A DNA stretch of 49,478 bases, taken from the NCBI RefSeq assembly GCF_000741645.1, contig NZ_JGZD01000005.1, positions 1 through 49,478 of the forward strand, given 5' to 3'. Source of the DNA: Bifidobacterium minimum (GTDB lineage Bacteria; Actinomycetota; Actinomycetes; Actinomycetales; Bifidobacteriaceae). Under the pieces are notes generated by a model. That model was not told where the DNA came from, did not search any database, and was given only the letters and a program-made list of their open reading frames with translations. Positions 21,545-31,264 of this stretch are shown in pieces. Every line of letters begins with the position of its first letter. The first letter of the stretch is position 1. Position numbers and translations under genes: made by a program.

Positions 21545-23701
21545 TCAGTTCGTGCTGTATGACGTCTTGGTGAACTTCGTGGCGGGCGTTCCGTAACTGT
21601 TGTCCTGCGCGATGTTCGCGGACTGCAGATAGGTGTCCATGAACTCCTTCCACGCGGGAGCGGCGATGTATTCGCCGTACCATGTGGAGTGCGTGACGCC
21701 ATTGATCGTCTTGCCCGTGAAGTCCACCTGGTATTCGGCATTGCCCACTGCGACGAAGGACGCCACCTGCGGCACGAATCCGCCCGTGAGCATGTAGTTC
21801 TCCTCGTTGGTTCCCGTTTTGGCGAACGTTTTGCGCTTATTGTTCAGCTGGGTGACGGAGGCGACACCATCCGACCGGACGACGCCCTGGTTCATGGCAT
21901 ATGCCACCGTCTGGGCCACATCCTCGGGAATGGCCTGATGGCAGTTCGCGCTGGGGACCTTGAGCTGGTTGCCCGCTGCGTCGAGGACCTTGGTCATCGC
22001 GATCGGCGTGCACTCGACGCCCTTCGCCGCGATCGTCGCATAGACGTTGGCCATGGTCAGGGGCGAGGCCTGCACGGCTCCGATCACCATCGGCGCATTG
22101 AAGGAGTTGCTGGAGTACACGTCCTCCTCCCCCTCCGGGGAGTTCTCGTATCCCATAGTCTTCGCGGTGTCCGCGATGGCGCACAGTCCGATAACCGAGG
22201 CCATGGCCGCCTGCGTCGTGTTGTGAGAGTGGACCAGGGCCAGGAAGGGCGACTCGGGGTTCACCGTCGAGCCGTCGGCGTTGTGCACGGACCAATAGCC
22301 GGAGAACTTGTGCTGACCGCACTTGAACTTGCTGATGTTATAGACGGTCGAAGTGGAAAGATACTGGTTGATGGAATGCCCCGCCAGCATCCACGCGACC
22401 ATGTTGATCGGCTTCCATGTGGATCCGACGGGCCATCCCATTCCGCCGCCGTCCTTCTGATCGACCGCATAGTTGATCGCCGTCTTGGTGGGATCGTCGC
22501 GGGCGGCATCGGTCGCGTCATAGGTGCGGTTGATGCCGAATCCCAGAACCTCCCCCGTGCCGGGGCGTATGGCCGCGATGGCCACCTCGAACTGGCTGGG
22601 GTCATTGACGGGGATGGTGTCCCTCGCCGTCTTCATGGCCGCGGCGTTGGCTTTCACGTCCATGGTGCTGTATATGTCGAGCCCGCCCTGATTGAGAAGC
22701 CGCACGCGCTCGGCGCGGGTCTTGCCGAACTCCTTCGAATTGAGGATCTGGTTGGTGACGTAGTCGCAGAAGAAGGCCGCGTCCCCCGCGGACTGGCACC
22801 CCGAGTTCAGCTCGACGTCCTGGATGTCGAGCGTCTTGACCAACGGCGTGGCCCGGGCCTCGTCATGCTGCTTCTTGGTGATGAATCCCTGCTGATACAT
22901 GAGGTCGAGCACGATGTTGCGCTGCTTCTCGGCCTCCGGCTGGTTGGCCTTGACCGAGGGGTCGTACTGGGTCGGGTTCTTCGTGATCGCCGCGATGGTC
23001 GCGGACTGCACGACGTTGAGATCCTTCGCGCTGACGTTGAAGTACCGTTTGGCCGCGGCCTCCACCCCGTAAAGGCTGTTGCGTCCGAACTGGGCGATGT
23101 TGAGATACCCCTGGAGGATCTCGGCCTTGGTGTATTTGCGTTCCATCTGCACCGCGATGAGCATCTCGCGGATCTTCCTGGCCACGGTGTCCTCGGATGC
23201 GTGGTACTCCGCTATCGGGTCGTCATCCTCCTGCGCCTGCACCAGAAGAACGTTCTTGACGTACTGCTGGGTGAGGGAGGATCCGCCCTGGGTATCGCCC
23301 TTCTTGATATACGTCTGGACGAAGGCCCTCAGAACCCCCTGAACGTCCACGCCCTTGTGCTGGAAGAACCGCTTGTCCTCACGCGCGACGACGGCCTTCT
23401 GCATGTAGGAGGAAATGCTTTTGATGGGAACCACCACACGGTTCTGCGCGTAGAAGGACGCGATCACCGTCTTGCCGTCGGAGGCGAAGATCCGGGACTT
23501 CTGCGGAAGACTCGTCACATCGAAATCGATGCCCTCCACCGACAGGGAGGGCAGAGTCGCCTTCACCGTGCCGTTAATCGCGACCGCCGCCGGCAGAAGA
23601 GCCAGACTGGCGACGACGCCCCCCGCGAAGCACAGCATCACGTAGGCGAGAAGCAGCGCGAAGACGCGCTTGAGTGTCAGGGAGCTCTTCTTCTTTGGCA
23701 T
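21545..23701 (-). CDS. Class A penicillin-binding protein (glycosyltransferase and transpeptidase)
   Basis: This bifunctional peptidoglycan synthase has about 718 residues. A short basic tail and one membrane helix (residues about 12-40) precede the GT51 domain with EDKRFFQHKGVD, GGSSLTQQYVKN and ERKYTKAEILQGYLNIAQFG. The transpeptidase domain has Ser427 in GSTWKPI, SHNTTQ as the SxN motif and KTGTNE (Lys628). The C-terminus is Thr/Ser/Asn-rich with no PASTA repeats. ATG 23701 is favoured because TAGAAT lies seven bases upstream and no Shine-Dalgarno is seen, and ATG 23710 is the alternative. It is followed by the OYE gene on the same strand. Confidence 0.95.
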   Translation of the reverse strand: MPKKKSSLTLKRVFALLLAYVMLCFAGGVVASLALLPAAVAINGTVKATLPSLSVEGIDFDVTSLPQKSRIFASDGKTVIASFYAQNRVVVPIKSISSYMQKAVVAREDKRFFQHKGVDVQGVLRAFVQTYIKKGDTQGGSSLTQQYVKNVLLVQAQEDDDPIAEYHASEDTVARKIREMLIAVQMERKYTKAEILQGYLNIAQFGRNSLYGVEAAAKRYFNVSAKDLNVVQSATIAAITKNPTQYDPSVKANQPEAEKQRNIVLDLMYQQGFITKKQHDEARATPLVKTLDIQDVELNSGCQSAGDAAFFCDYVTNQILNSKEFGKTRAERVRLLNQGGLDIYSTMDVKANAAAMKTARDTIPVNDPSQFEVAIAAIRPGTGEVLGFGINRTYDATDAARDDPTKTAINYAVDQKDGGGMGWPVGSTWKPINMVAWMLAGHSINQYLSTSTVYNISKFKCGQHKFSGYWSVHNADGSTVNPESPFLALVHSHNTTQAAMASVIGLCAIADTAKTMGYENSPEGEEDVYSSNSFNAPMVIGAVQASPLTMANVYATIAAKGVECTPIAMTKVLDAAGNQLKVPSANCHQAIPEDVAQTVAYAMNQGVVRSDGVASVTQLNNKRKTFAKTGTNEENYMLTGGFVPQVASFVAVGNAEYQVDFTGKTINGVTHSTWYGEYIAAPAWKEFMDTYLQSANIAQDNSYGTPATKFTKTSYSTN

Positions 23702-23859
23702 GCTGACCATTCTATGACCGACAGTCTACCGAAGGAGGAACATGCGCAGCCTATCCCCAATCCCTCACAACCTGAGGGCTGGACGAACGATTTCCCGATG
23801 ATTGCCGCATGTTTTCCGAACGCGGTCCATCACGCGTACAACAGCCTCCGAGCGTGAGA

Positions 23860-24591
23860 CTATCTGCGCGCGCGGCGGATGAGCATCCCCGGCTGATAGA
23901 TGATAATCGACCGCCCCTCGCGAGCTATCCATCCGCGACTGGCGAAATCCATCAGCGCCTTGTTCACCGTCTCGCGGGACGATCCCACCAGCTGGGCCAT
24001 CTCCTCCTGCGTCAGATCATGAGGGACGAGAATGCCCTCCTCCACCGGCCTGCCGAATCTCTCGCCCAGATTGATCAGGGTTTTGGCCAATCGTCCGGGG
24101 ACGTCCATGAACACCAGATCGGATATGCGCTCGTTGTTCGCCCTCATGCGATTGGCGAGCACCTGAAGCATGTCTATGGCGACGCGCGGATGCTCATTGA
24201 GCCATGCGAACAGAACGTCATGCTCAAGCCAGACGACCTGCGTGGCGTTGGACATGGCCACCGCGGAGGCGGTGCGGGGACCTCCGGAGGGATCGAAAAC
24301 CGGTATCTCCCCCAGAACATCCCCGTGGGCGTGGATGCTCAGCAGCTGCACGCGGTTGTCGGAGGACTGACGGATGAGCTTGACCCTCCCCCTTTCCAGC
24401 AGATACATACGCTGATCGGTGTCGCCCTCGCGGAATATGCACTCCCCCTTGAGACATGTCCTGCGGCGAAGATGCGACAGAAGCTCACGGGACTGATCCG
24501 GTGGAACCTGCTTGAAGAGGGCGGCGTGAAGCAGGGCGTTGTCGTCGTCCTCATCCGGAATCGCGTTCGGCTTCAGCGCATTCATCGCCAC
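23860..24591 (-). CDS. Crp/Fnr-family transcriptional regulator (GlxR-like)
   Basis: The protein has 243 residues. The N-terminal cyclic-nucleotide-binding domain (about 25-145) carries LGEIPVFDPSGGPRTASAVA, close to the cAMP phosphate-binding cassette. A long dimer helix contains RMRANNERISDLVFMDVPGR. The C-terminal winged helix has TQEEMAQLVGSSRETVNKAL, strongly like actinobacterial GlxR/Crp global regulators. The start is GTG 24591 with AGGAGG seven bases upstream. It lies upstream of the PBP gene on the same strand with a 158-bp gap, in which I see no gene. Confidence 0.92.
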   Translation of the reverse strand: MAMNALKPNAIPDEDDDNALLHAALFKQVPPDQSRELLSHLRRRTCLKGECIFREGDTDQRMYLLERGRVKLIRQSSDNRVQLLSIHAHGDVLGEIPVFDPSGGPRTASAVAMSNATQVVWLEHDVLFAWLNEHPRVAIDMLQVLANRMRANNERISDLVFMDVPGRLAKTLINLGERFGRPVEEGILVPHDLTQEEMAQLVGSSRETVNKALMDFASRGWIAREGRSIIIYQPGMLIRRARR

Positions 24592-24631
24592 TTCCAGTCC
24601 TCCTCGACTACGAATCGTCCATGATCCCGCA

Positions 24632-25768
24632 TCATTCTACCGCCCTCATGGAAACCGCCGCCGACCCGATGAGACGCGCGACGAGGTCGCTCCTGTCCAA
24701 ACCGGTCTGCGAGCGCAGCGGATCGACGCGTTTGGCGGCGGAGCGGACGGCTTTGTCGGCGAACTTCTCCGCGGAGGGCGTCAGTACGCGCGACATGGTC
24801 CGCGCATCGATGTCATAGGCCATCGTGACGTGATGCAGGACGGATCCCGGCCCGTCACCGCTGGCCGGGAAACGGCGTTGAGCGGCTCCTCCGATCTTTC
24901 CCTTGGGGGAGGCGATGTCGTTCACGCCCGAGAAGAAGGCGTCCATGCCGAGATCCCCCAGCGCGTCGACGAGCCACTGGTCGCAGAGCCTGTACGATTC
25001 CTCGATTGTCACGTCGGAGACGAACGACAATGGGGCGATCAGGGAATAGGTGATCGTGTTTCCCGGTTCGATGAACATGGCACCCCCGCCCGTGCATCGT
25101 CTCACGACGGAAAAGCCTCCGCGCCGGGCGGCATCCCGATCGACCTCGGCGTCCAGGGACTGGAAGCGCCCGATGACCACCGCGGACGACGCCCATTCCC
25201 AGAACCGCAGCGTCGGTCCCATCTCGCCTCTGGCGGCCAGACGCGCCCATCTCTCATCGGTGTCCATCTGATCCTGAGGGGACCGCGGGTGATCGTGGAT
25301 GATGCGCGGATGAAGCGACGATAGCCTCAGACGCCGCGCGGCCTCATCCATGGAACCGCGCGGTCTCCCAGGCATCCGCGCTCCACGGCCGGATGAAAAG
25401 CCGTCATTCGCGGTCATTGGCCCATCAGGGACTTCGTGAGCGACGGATCCGTGGGCAACGGATCCGTGAATCGACTCTGACCCGCATGAAGAGGCGGCGA
25501 GGACGGCCCTGCGAAAGGCACGCTCCACGGCATCCGCATCGACGCCGATCATCCGCACATCGGGATAACGCGCGAGCACATCAGCCACGGAACCACCGTG
25601 GACCAGCGTCTCGGCGAGCTCATCCAGCAACCCACTAGAACGCTCGTCGGACGGAGAATCCATGAAGAAATCACCATCGATACGGCACGATTGGGGTGTG
25701 CCATCGGCCGACAGCGTCACGTCGACCCCCACCAGTTTTCCGCCGGGTACCTTGTATGTCGCACGCAT
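24632..25768 (-). CDS. lplA: Lipoate-protein ligase A family protein with N-terminal accessory domain
   Basis: The protein has 378 residues. It attaches free lipoate to a Lys of acceptor proteins such as GcvH through lipoyl-AMP. Residues 1-90 form the small accessory domain (MRATYKVPGGKLVGVDVTLS) which in E. coli LplA is at the C-terminus. Next is a polar linker with the duplicated peptide HGSVAHGSVAH. The catalytic domain from about 145 has RRCTGGGAMFIEPGN, GVNDI and SPKGKIGGAAQRR, where the Lys of GKIGG is the usual catalytic residue. GcvH is encoded 5.5 kb away on the same strand and is the only acceptor in the window. Confidence 0.88.
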   Translation of the reverse strand: MRATYKVPGGKLVGVDVTLSADGTPQSCRIDGDFFMDSPSDERSSGLLDELAETLVHGGSVADVLARYPDVRMIGVDADAVERAFRRAVLAASSCGSESIHGSVAHGSVAHEVPDGPMTANDGFSSGRGARMPGRPRGSMDEAARRLRLSSLHPRIIHDHPRSPQDQMDTDERWARLAARGEMGPTLRFWEWASSAVVIGRFQSLDAEVDRDAARRGGFSVVRRCTGGGAMFIEPGNTITYSLIAPLSFVSDVTIEESYRLCDQWLVDALGDLGMDAFFSGVNDIASPKGKIGGAAQRRFPASGDGPGSVLHHVTMAYDIDARTMSRVLTPSAEKFADKAVRSAAKRVDPLRSQTGLDRSDLVARLIGSAAVSMRAVE

Positions 25769-25785
25769 AGAACGAAGAGGTTCCC

Positions 25786-26343
25786 CTAATCCCTGAGCTC
25801 CACGCCTTTGGCGTCACGATGCCACGGAGACCCCCAATTCGATGAGAGGATGAGGATCCCTTCGATCAACGACCAGACAACCGCGACGATGGGGCCAACG
25901 ACGATGATCCACCCGACGATCGTCAGCAGCAGCTGGGCTATGGCCTTGCCCGTATACCCCAGATAGAAATTGTGGACTCCCAATCCCCCCAGAAAAATCG
26001 CCAGCAGCCCGGCGACGATCTTCTCTCTCGGTACATATCCGTAGGGGACGCCCGCGGGCGTCTGCCCGGGATAGGATCCGTAGGGCTGCTGGTATCCCGG
26101 CATGGGACCGGTGGGCCCGGACTGGTAGTTCGGCGCGTTCTGGTACTGGGGGGAACCCTGATCCGGGGGATTCCCGTACTGCCCGTACTGGGGGTTCTGC
26201 TGCTGCGACGCCTGATACTGCGGAGCGCCCTGGTCGTAGTCGTAGGAGAATCCTTGATTGGAGGTGGATCCCTGACCGGGGGTGGGCCCCTGACCGGGGA
26301 CGCCCTCCTGACCGGAGGTGCCGGGATTGGTGAATTCGCTCAT
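25786..26343 (-). CDS. TM2-domain membrane protein
   Basis: The protein has 185 residues. The first about 105 are a Gln/Pro/Gly/Tyr-rich disordered tail made of loose NPQYGQYG and GPTPGQGS-like repeats. The C-terminal third is a TM2 domain: two hydrophobic helices around GLLAIFLGGLGVHNFYLG (the conserved GxxGxHxFYLG motif) and LLLTIVGWIIVVGPIVAVVW. The function of the family is unknown. It starts 64 bp downstream of the leuB stop codon and stops 17 bp before the lplA start, so the three may be co-transcribed. Confidence 0.9.
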   Translation of the reverse strand: MSEFTNPGTSGQEGVPGQGPTPGQGSTSNQGFSYDYDQGAPQYQASQQQNPQYGQYGNPPDQGSPQYQNAPNYQSGPTGPMPGYQQPYGSYPGQTPAGVPYGYVPREKIVAGLLAIFLGGLGVHNFYLGYTGKAIAQLLLTIVGWIIVVGPIVAVVWSLIEGILILSSNWGSPWHRDAKGVELRD

Positions 26344-26407
26344 ACGTCAACGATAGACCATCGCGAAGTCCGTAAATCTCCGCTCACGGTCAGAATCTTC
26401 TCTCCGA

Positions 26408-27448
26408 TCAGATCCTGGCGAGAATATCGGCGGCCACCTGATCGGTCGAACGCGACGTGGATCCCGACTCCTCGATGTCGGCCTCGACGGCCCCGTCGAT
26501 GGCGTCAGCGGGACCATCGAAGCCCAGATGACGCAGAAGCATCGCCGCGGACAGCACCGCCGCGGTGGGATTGGCCAGACCCCGTCCCGCGATGTCGGGC
26601 GCGGACCCGTGGATCGGCTCGAACATCGACGGGTAGTCGTTCGTCGCGTTGATGCAGCCCGAGGCCGAATACCCCACGCCTCCCACGACCGCGCCCGCCT
26701 CGTCGGTGAGGATGTCGCCGAAGAGGTTGTCGGTCAGGATGACGTCGAACCGCGATGGCTGGGACACAAGGAAGATGGTCGCCGCGTCGATGTGCAGATA
26801 GTCATGGTCGACCTCGGGAAACTCCTTCGCGACGCGGTCGACGATCCTCTGCCACATATCGCCGGCATTGACCAGCACGTTCTTCTTGTGGACGAGAGTC
26901 ACGTGGCGGCGGCGGCGCATGGCCAGCTGGAACGCGTACCGGACCACCCTCTCGACGCCGTACGCGGTGTTGATCGACACCTCGGTCGCGACCTCCGCCG
27001 GAGTGTCACGGCGAATCGCCCCGCCTGCGCCGCAATACAGACCCTCAGTCCCCTCGCGAACGACGACGAAATCGACGTCACCGGGATCGGACAACGGCGA
27101 AGTCACTCCGCGGTACAGCTTGGATGGACGGAGATTCACATACTGGTCAAGGGCGAACCTCAGTTTGAGAAGAAGCCCGCGCTCCAATATCCCGGCCTTG
27201 ATGCGCGGATCGCCAACCGCGCCCAGCAGTATCGCGTCCTTGCCCTTGATGCGTTCCAGATCCTCATCGGGGAGGATCTGACCGTCGCGCAGATACCGTT
27301 CCGCACCCAGATCGAACGACTCGTAATCGAGATCGACCATGCCCTCGGTCGCCTTGTCCAGCGCCGCCTGCGCCACGGGGGTGACTTCCTTGCCGATTCC
27401 GTCGCCGGGGATGACCGCAATGCGCAATGTCTTCTTATCAGTGCCCAT
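26408..27448 (-). CDS. leuB: 3-isopropylmalate dehydrogenase
   Basis: The protein has 346 residues. It oxidises and decarboxylates 3-isopropylmalate with NAD in leucine synthesis. Visible motifs are IAVIPGDGIGKEVTPVA at the N-terminus, the substrate-binding region with VVREGTEGLYCGAGG, HKKNVL, the metal-binding ILTDNLFGDILTDEAGAV, and HGSAPDIAGRGLANPTAAVL near the NAD site. ATG 27448 aligns with the family start, and the longer frame to 27508 adds 20 residues with no similarity. leuA, leuC and leuD are not in the window. Confidence 0.95.
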   Translation of the reverse strand: MGTDKKTLRIAVIPGDGIGKEVTPVAQAALDKATEGMVDLDYESFDLGAERYLRDGQILPDEDLERIKGKDAILLGAVGDPRIKAGILERGLLLKLRFALDQYVNLRPSKLYRGVTSPLSDPGDVDFVVVREGTEGLYCGAGGAIRRDTPAEVATEVSINTAYGVERVVRYAFQLAMRRRRHVTLVHKKNVLVNAGDMWQRIVDRVAKEFPEVDHDYLHIDAATIFLVSQPSRFDVILTDNLFGDILTDEAGAVVGGVGYSASGCINATNDYPSMFEPIHGSAPDIAGRGLANPTAAVLSAAMLLRHLGFDGPADAIDGAVEADIEESGSTSRSTDQVAADILARI

Positions 27449-27547
27449 AGCTCGGCAGACTACCCGACTTCCTCGTGGTGTCCACGAAGTGGTTCGGGGA
27501 ATGGACACTCCATGGACGTCACGCGACCATCACCACGATCACCGGAT

Positions 27548-29890
27548 CTAACGGGTGATCCCCATGACGTCAAGACACCAGGCGTTCTCGAAGGCAAGAT
27601 CCTCCCACTGACGGTATCGGCCGGAAGCCCCTCCGTGCCCGGCCTCGACCTCGATCCTCTCGATCGCGTCAACGCCCACGGCCTGGAGGCTGGCCACCCA
27701 TTTCAGGGGCTCGACGACCAGAACCCTGGTGTCGTTCATGGAAGTGGTCACCAGTATGCGCGGGAAATGGCGCGCCTCATCCGGGGTCCGCGGAACGTTC
27801 TCGTACGGCGAATAGGACTTCATATACCGATAGACCTCCTCGTCGTGCAACGGGTCACCCCACTCATCCCATTCGGTCACCGTCAGGGGAAGGGACGGAT
27901 CCAATATCGAGGTCAGCGCGTCGACGAACGGGACATCGGCCTCGATGCCGGCGTACAGCGAAGGCGCCATATTCGCCACGGCACCCATAAGAAGACCTCC
28001 CGCGGACCCACCGTTGGCCACCGTCGTGGCGGGCGTCCCCCAGCCCTGGCGCTGGAGCCCCTCGGTCACATCCACGAAATCCTCGAAGGTGTGTTTCTTG
28101 GACAGACGACGCCCCTGCTCATACCAGGCGCGCCCCATCTCGCCGCCGCCACGGACGTGGGCGACCGCATAGAGCACCCCGCGATCAAGGAAATTCAGTC
28201 TCGCCGTCGAAAAACCCGGATCCGAACTGATCTCATAGGCCCCGTATCCCGTGATGAACATCGGGGCCGCCGAACCGTCCGGACGGCGCCCGCCGGACAG
28301 AAGGTCGCGTCGCCAGGCCAGGGAGAGGGGGATCCGCTCGCCATCGCGCGCGGTGATCCATACGCGGCGCTCGGCATAGTTCCGTGGATCGAAGCCGCCG
28401 GGAACCTCCGCGCACTTGAGAAGACGATCCTCGCCACCGACCGGATCGTACTCGTGAAGCTCTCCGGGTCTGGTGAGCGACGTGAAGGAGTATCTCACGC
28501 GCGGCGCGTCATACGAGGGGTTCCCCGACATGCCCACCGAATACAGGCGACCCTCGTCCTCGGCCATATCGTCATTCGTCAGTTCGGGGACGACGACCTC
28601 CCTGAATCCCCACGGGCGTCCGGCCCGATAGTCCTCGACGGCCTCGCGCTTGGATATCACGGCCATATGCGGCAGTCCCTGGGCGCGATAGGCCATCACG
28701 ACATAGTCGCGGCGCACCGACATGCCATCCAGCGTCAGACCACGAGCGCCGCGCAGAACGGCGGGATTGCGCGGATCGTCGTAGGACGTTCCGGCCGGAA
28801 GCGCGGACGCGCCGGGAATCACGGCATCCCCCTTCTCGCACCCGTAGGGCGATCCCTGCGCCACGACGATCCCCTCGCCCAGGGAATACGGGGGACGATG
28901 CGACCGGAGATCCACCACATCGAACTCGAAATTGGGATTGACGACGTTGTGGTAGACCACCGCTATGGGGACGTCCTCCCCGGAATCCCCCGCGCCCTCC
29001 AGCGTGGAGAACCCCACGCTGTATTCGATTCCCTCGCGCCGGGGTATGAACACCTCGAACTCGCCCTGCGGATCGTGCACGTCCAACGTCCACATCTCCG
29101 AGGTCGTTTTCGAATCCACGCTGATGACGATAAGCGACTCGTCGAAACTCATGCCGACGGATATCCAGAACCGCTCGTCCCGCTCCCTGTACACCTCGAC
29201 ATCGGCGCTCTGGTCCGTTCCGACGCGATGACGCCATATCGCGCAGGGACGCCACGCGTCATCCACCTCGACCGTGAACACCCAGCGGCCATCGGGCGTC
29301 AGACAGGCCCCTCCCAACGACGTGAGACGATCAGGCAGATCCTCGCCCGTCGTCAGATCCCGGACGCGGAAGTCATAGCGCTCGTTGCCCGTGACGTCAA
29401 CCCCGTAGAGCATCCGACGGCCATCCCTACTGACGTCCATTCCCCCCAGACGGAAGAAGTCATGCCCCTCGGCCTCCGCGTTCGCATCGAAGATGATCTC
29501 CTCGCCGGGAAGCGAGCCGGGAACGGACGACGGATCAACGACGGGAGGGTCCCAATCGTCATCCGACCTCACGGGGATGCGGCACTGCATGCCGTATTGG
29601 CGGCCTTCGACGGTCCTGCCGAAATACCAATAGCCGTCCACGCGAACGGGGACGGACATGTCCGTCTCCTGAACATGCGATCTGATCTCCTCGAAAAGCG
29701 TCGTCCGCAGCGTCCGGAGATGGGCCGTTCGGGCCCGGCAGTACTCGTTCTCGGCCCGGACGTACTCCGCCACGGCGGGGTCCTCGGAGTTCCTCATCCA
29801 TTCATAGGGGTCCTGGACAACGTCGTGATGATGGATCCGGGCCCGCGGAAGGATCCTCGCCACAGGAGGCTCCGGCACATCATGGTCCAT
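27548..29890 (-). CDS. ptrB: Prolyl oligopeptidase family serine peptidase (S9A, oligopeptidase B-like)
   Basis: The protein has about 780 residues from ATG 29890, which has GGGAG just upstream. In-frame ATGs at 29929 and 29977 are less well supported. It is a cytosolic peptidase that cleaves short peptides after Arg or Lys. A seven-bladed propeller (about 80-410) starts with HHHDVVQDPYEWM and includes YDFRVRDLTTGEDLPDRL. The hydrolase domain has the nucleophile Ser629 in ANGGSAGGLL, the Asp in TTSMNDTRVLV and the His in EAGHGGASGRY. There is no signal peptide. Downstream of it on the same strand is leuB. Confidence 0.9.
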   Translation of the reverse strand: MDHDVPEPPVARILPRARIHHHDVVQDPYEWMRNSEDPAVAEYVRAENEYCRARTAHLRTLRTTLFEEIRSHVQETDMSVPVRVDGYWYFGRTVEGRQYGMQCRIPVRSDDDWDPPVVDPSSVPGSLPGEEIIFDANAEAEGHDFFRLGGMDVSRDGRRMLYGVDVTGNERYDFRVRDLTTGEDLPDRLTSLGGACLTPDGRWVFTVEVDDAWRPCAIWRHRVGTDQSADVEVYRERDERFWISVGMSFDESLIVISVDSKTTSEMWTLDVHDPQGEFEVFIPRREGIEYSVGFSTLEGAGDSGEDVPIAVVYHNVVNPNFEFDVVDLRSHRPPYSLGEGIVVAQGSPYGCEKGDAVIPGASALPAGTSYDDPRNPAVLRGARGLTLDGMSVRRDYVVMAYRAQGLPHMAVISKREAVEDYRAGRPWGFREVVVPELTNDDMAEDEGRLYSVGMSGNPSYDAPRVRYSFTSLTRPGELHEYDPVGGEDRLLKCAEVPGGFDPRNYAERRVWITARDGERIPLSLAWRRDLLSGGRRPDGSAAPMFITGYGAYEISSDPGFSTARLNFLDRGVLYAVAHVRGGGEMGRAWYEQGRRLSKKHTFEDFVDVTEGLQRQGWGTPATTVANGGSAGGLLMGAVANMAPSLYAGIEADVPFVDALTSILDPSLPLTVTEWDEWGDPLHDEEVYRYMKSYSPYENVPRTPDEARHFPRILVTTSMNDTRVLVVEPLKWVASLQAVGVDAIERIEVEAGHGGASGRYRQWEDLAFENAWCLDVMGITR

Positions 29891-30040
29891 GACGCTCCCG
29901 CGCCCATGCTCATTGGTCATGACGGCCATTGTAGGCATCGGCCCCCCGTACGCCTCGCCGCCGGACGTACGGGCCACGGCATCCTCGCGGGCCGGTCGGC
30001 GCGTGACCGTCCCCTGCGCATGGCGGACAGCCGCCGCGCC

Positions 30041-31264
30041 TCAGCGGAACTGGCGGAGGAAGGGGATCATCGTCGACATCAGGTTCGCGCCGGTCGTTCC
30101 CATGAACACCGGAACGTCCGTGACCGGAGCGGGCTGCGTTGTCGCCACGCCCGACACGCCGCCCCAGGGGCCCGACTCGCGCGGGCTGAGCTGGCGGATG
30201 GCGATCGCCAGAACCCTTCCCGGATATCTTCTGGCGATGGTGGCGTAGGTCGTCGGATCCCGCTGGCCGTCGTCCCCGATGAGGATGAACCTCATCGCGG
30301 GGAAATCCGCCATAAGCTGCTCGGCGAACTCCAGCTTGTGCTGCACTCCGGTGGGGACGAACGTCTTCGGTCGAGGATCCAGATCGCGCAGCAGCAACGG
30401 ACCCTGCGGATATCCGTGGTCGGCGATGAAATGTCGGATGGATCCCTCCACATTCCACGGTGACGTCGACAGATAGAAGAACGGCGCCTCGGGGAAGAGG
30501 TCGGATATGCGGGTGAACAGCGCCCCCATGCCCGGGACCGGAACCCTTTTGCGCGGATTGAGGAGAAGAAGGTTGTAGGCCGCTTTCCACAACGTCGGCG
30601 CCTGCGTGACCATAATCGTATCGTCGACGTCGGAGATGACCCCGACCGGCGTTCCCGGAGCGATGGTGAACAGATTCGCGTGGACCGGGGCCCTGCCATG
30701 AACGCGATACGACACATCGTGGATTCCCGGGGACAGGCGACGTTCGGCGACCAGATCGAGATAGCCGGCCGCATCGGACGCGGCCGATCTGCTATCCGTA
30801 CGCACGGAGGGGTCGACCTTGTCATAGACCTCCGACGCCCCGATCTGCACCGTCTCCACCGGAATCCGATCGATGGCGATGCGCACCCTCACCCGTGGCG
30901 CGGGAACCGTGAGCATTCCGCGGATCCCCCTATTGGCCATACCGGAGCGCGGTCTGGCCGGACCGTACACCGTGCGGCACACCAGCCGCGAATAATCGTC
31001 CGTGCCGTATCCAACATAGGGCTCGACGCGCTCCCGCCATCCAAGATTGCGCACGAAGAAGGTGGATATTCTCAGCCACAGTCCGAAAACACGCGTGATG
31101 ATCCGACGTGCGAGCCGGACCACGGGCGGTTTGGCCTCGATGCGTTCATGGCGTGACGCGGCATCGAAGATGGTCATCACCCGTCGTGCCGGAATAGGCA
31201 CGGTCGGCATATCGTCGGACGGTTCGGAGGCTGGTTTCACGATGTCGCCACTTCCCTCGCTCAT
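30041..31264 (-). CDS. App1-like phosphatase (DUF2183)
   Basis: The protein has 407 residues. The C-terminal half is the App1 catalytic domain of the HAD superfamily, known in yeast as a phosphatidate phosphatase. It has SDVDDTIMVTQAP (the DxDxT nucleophile motif), FYLSTSPWN, KLEFAEQL and FILIGDDGQRDPTTYA (the acidic motif). The N-terminal half resembles the beta-sandwich of the family and has hydrophobic patches but no clear signal peptide. Its ATG overlaps the gcvH stop as ATGA, so the two are translated together. A role in lipid or lipoyl-linked metabolism is inference. Confidence 0.85.
   Translation of the reverse strand: MSEGSGDIVKPASEPSDDMPTVPIPARRVMTIFDAASRHERIEAKPPVVRLARRIITRVFGLWLRISTFFVRNLGWRERVEPYVGYGTDDYSRLVCRTVYGPARPRSGMANRGIRGMLTVPAPRVRVRIAIDRIPVETVQIGASEVYDKVDPSVRTDSRSAASDAAGYLDLVAERRLSPGIHDVSYRVHGRAPVHANLFTIAPGTPVGVISDVDDTIMVTQAPTLWKAAYNLLLLNPRKRVPVPGMGALFTRISDLFPEAPFFYLSTSPWNVEGSIRHFIADHGYPQGPLLLRDLDPRPKTFVPTGVQHKLEFAEQLMADFPAMRFILIGDDGQRDPTTYATIARRYPGRVLAIAIRQLSPRESGPWGGVSGVATTQPAPVTDVPVFMGTTGANLMSTMIPFLRQFR

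Noticed and set aside
26528..30463. A 1311-codon plus-strand open frame
   Set aside because: It is antisense to leuB, the S9 peptidase and part of the App1 gene, and its His/Arg-rich composition is that of a shadow frame.
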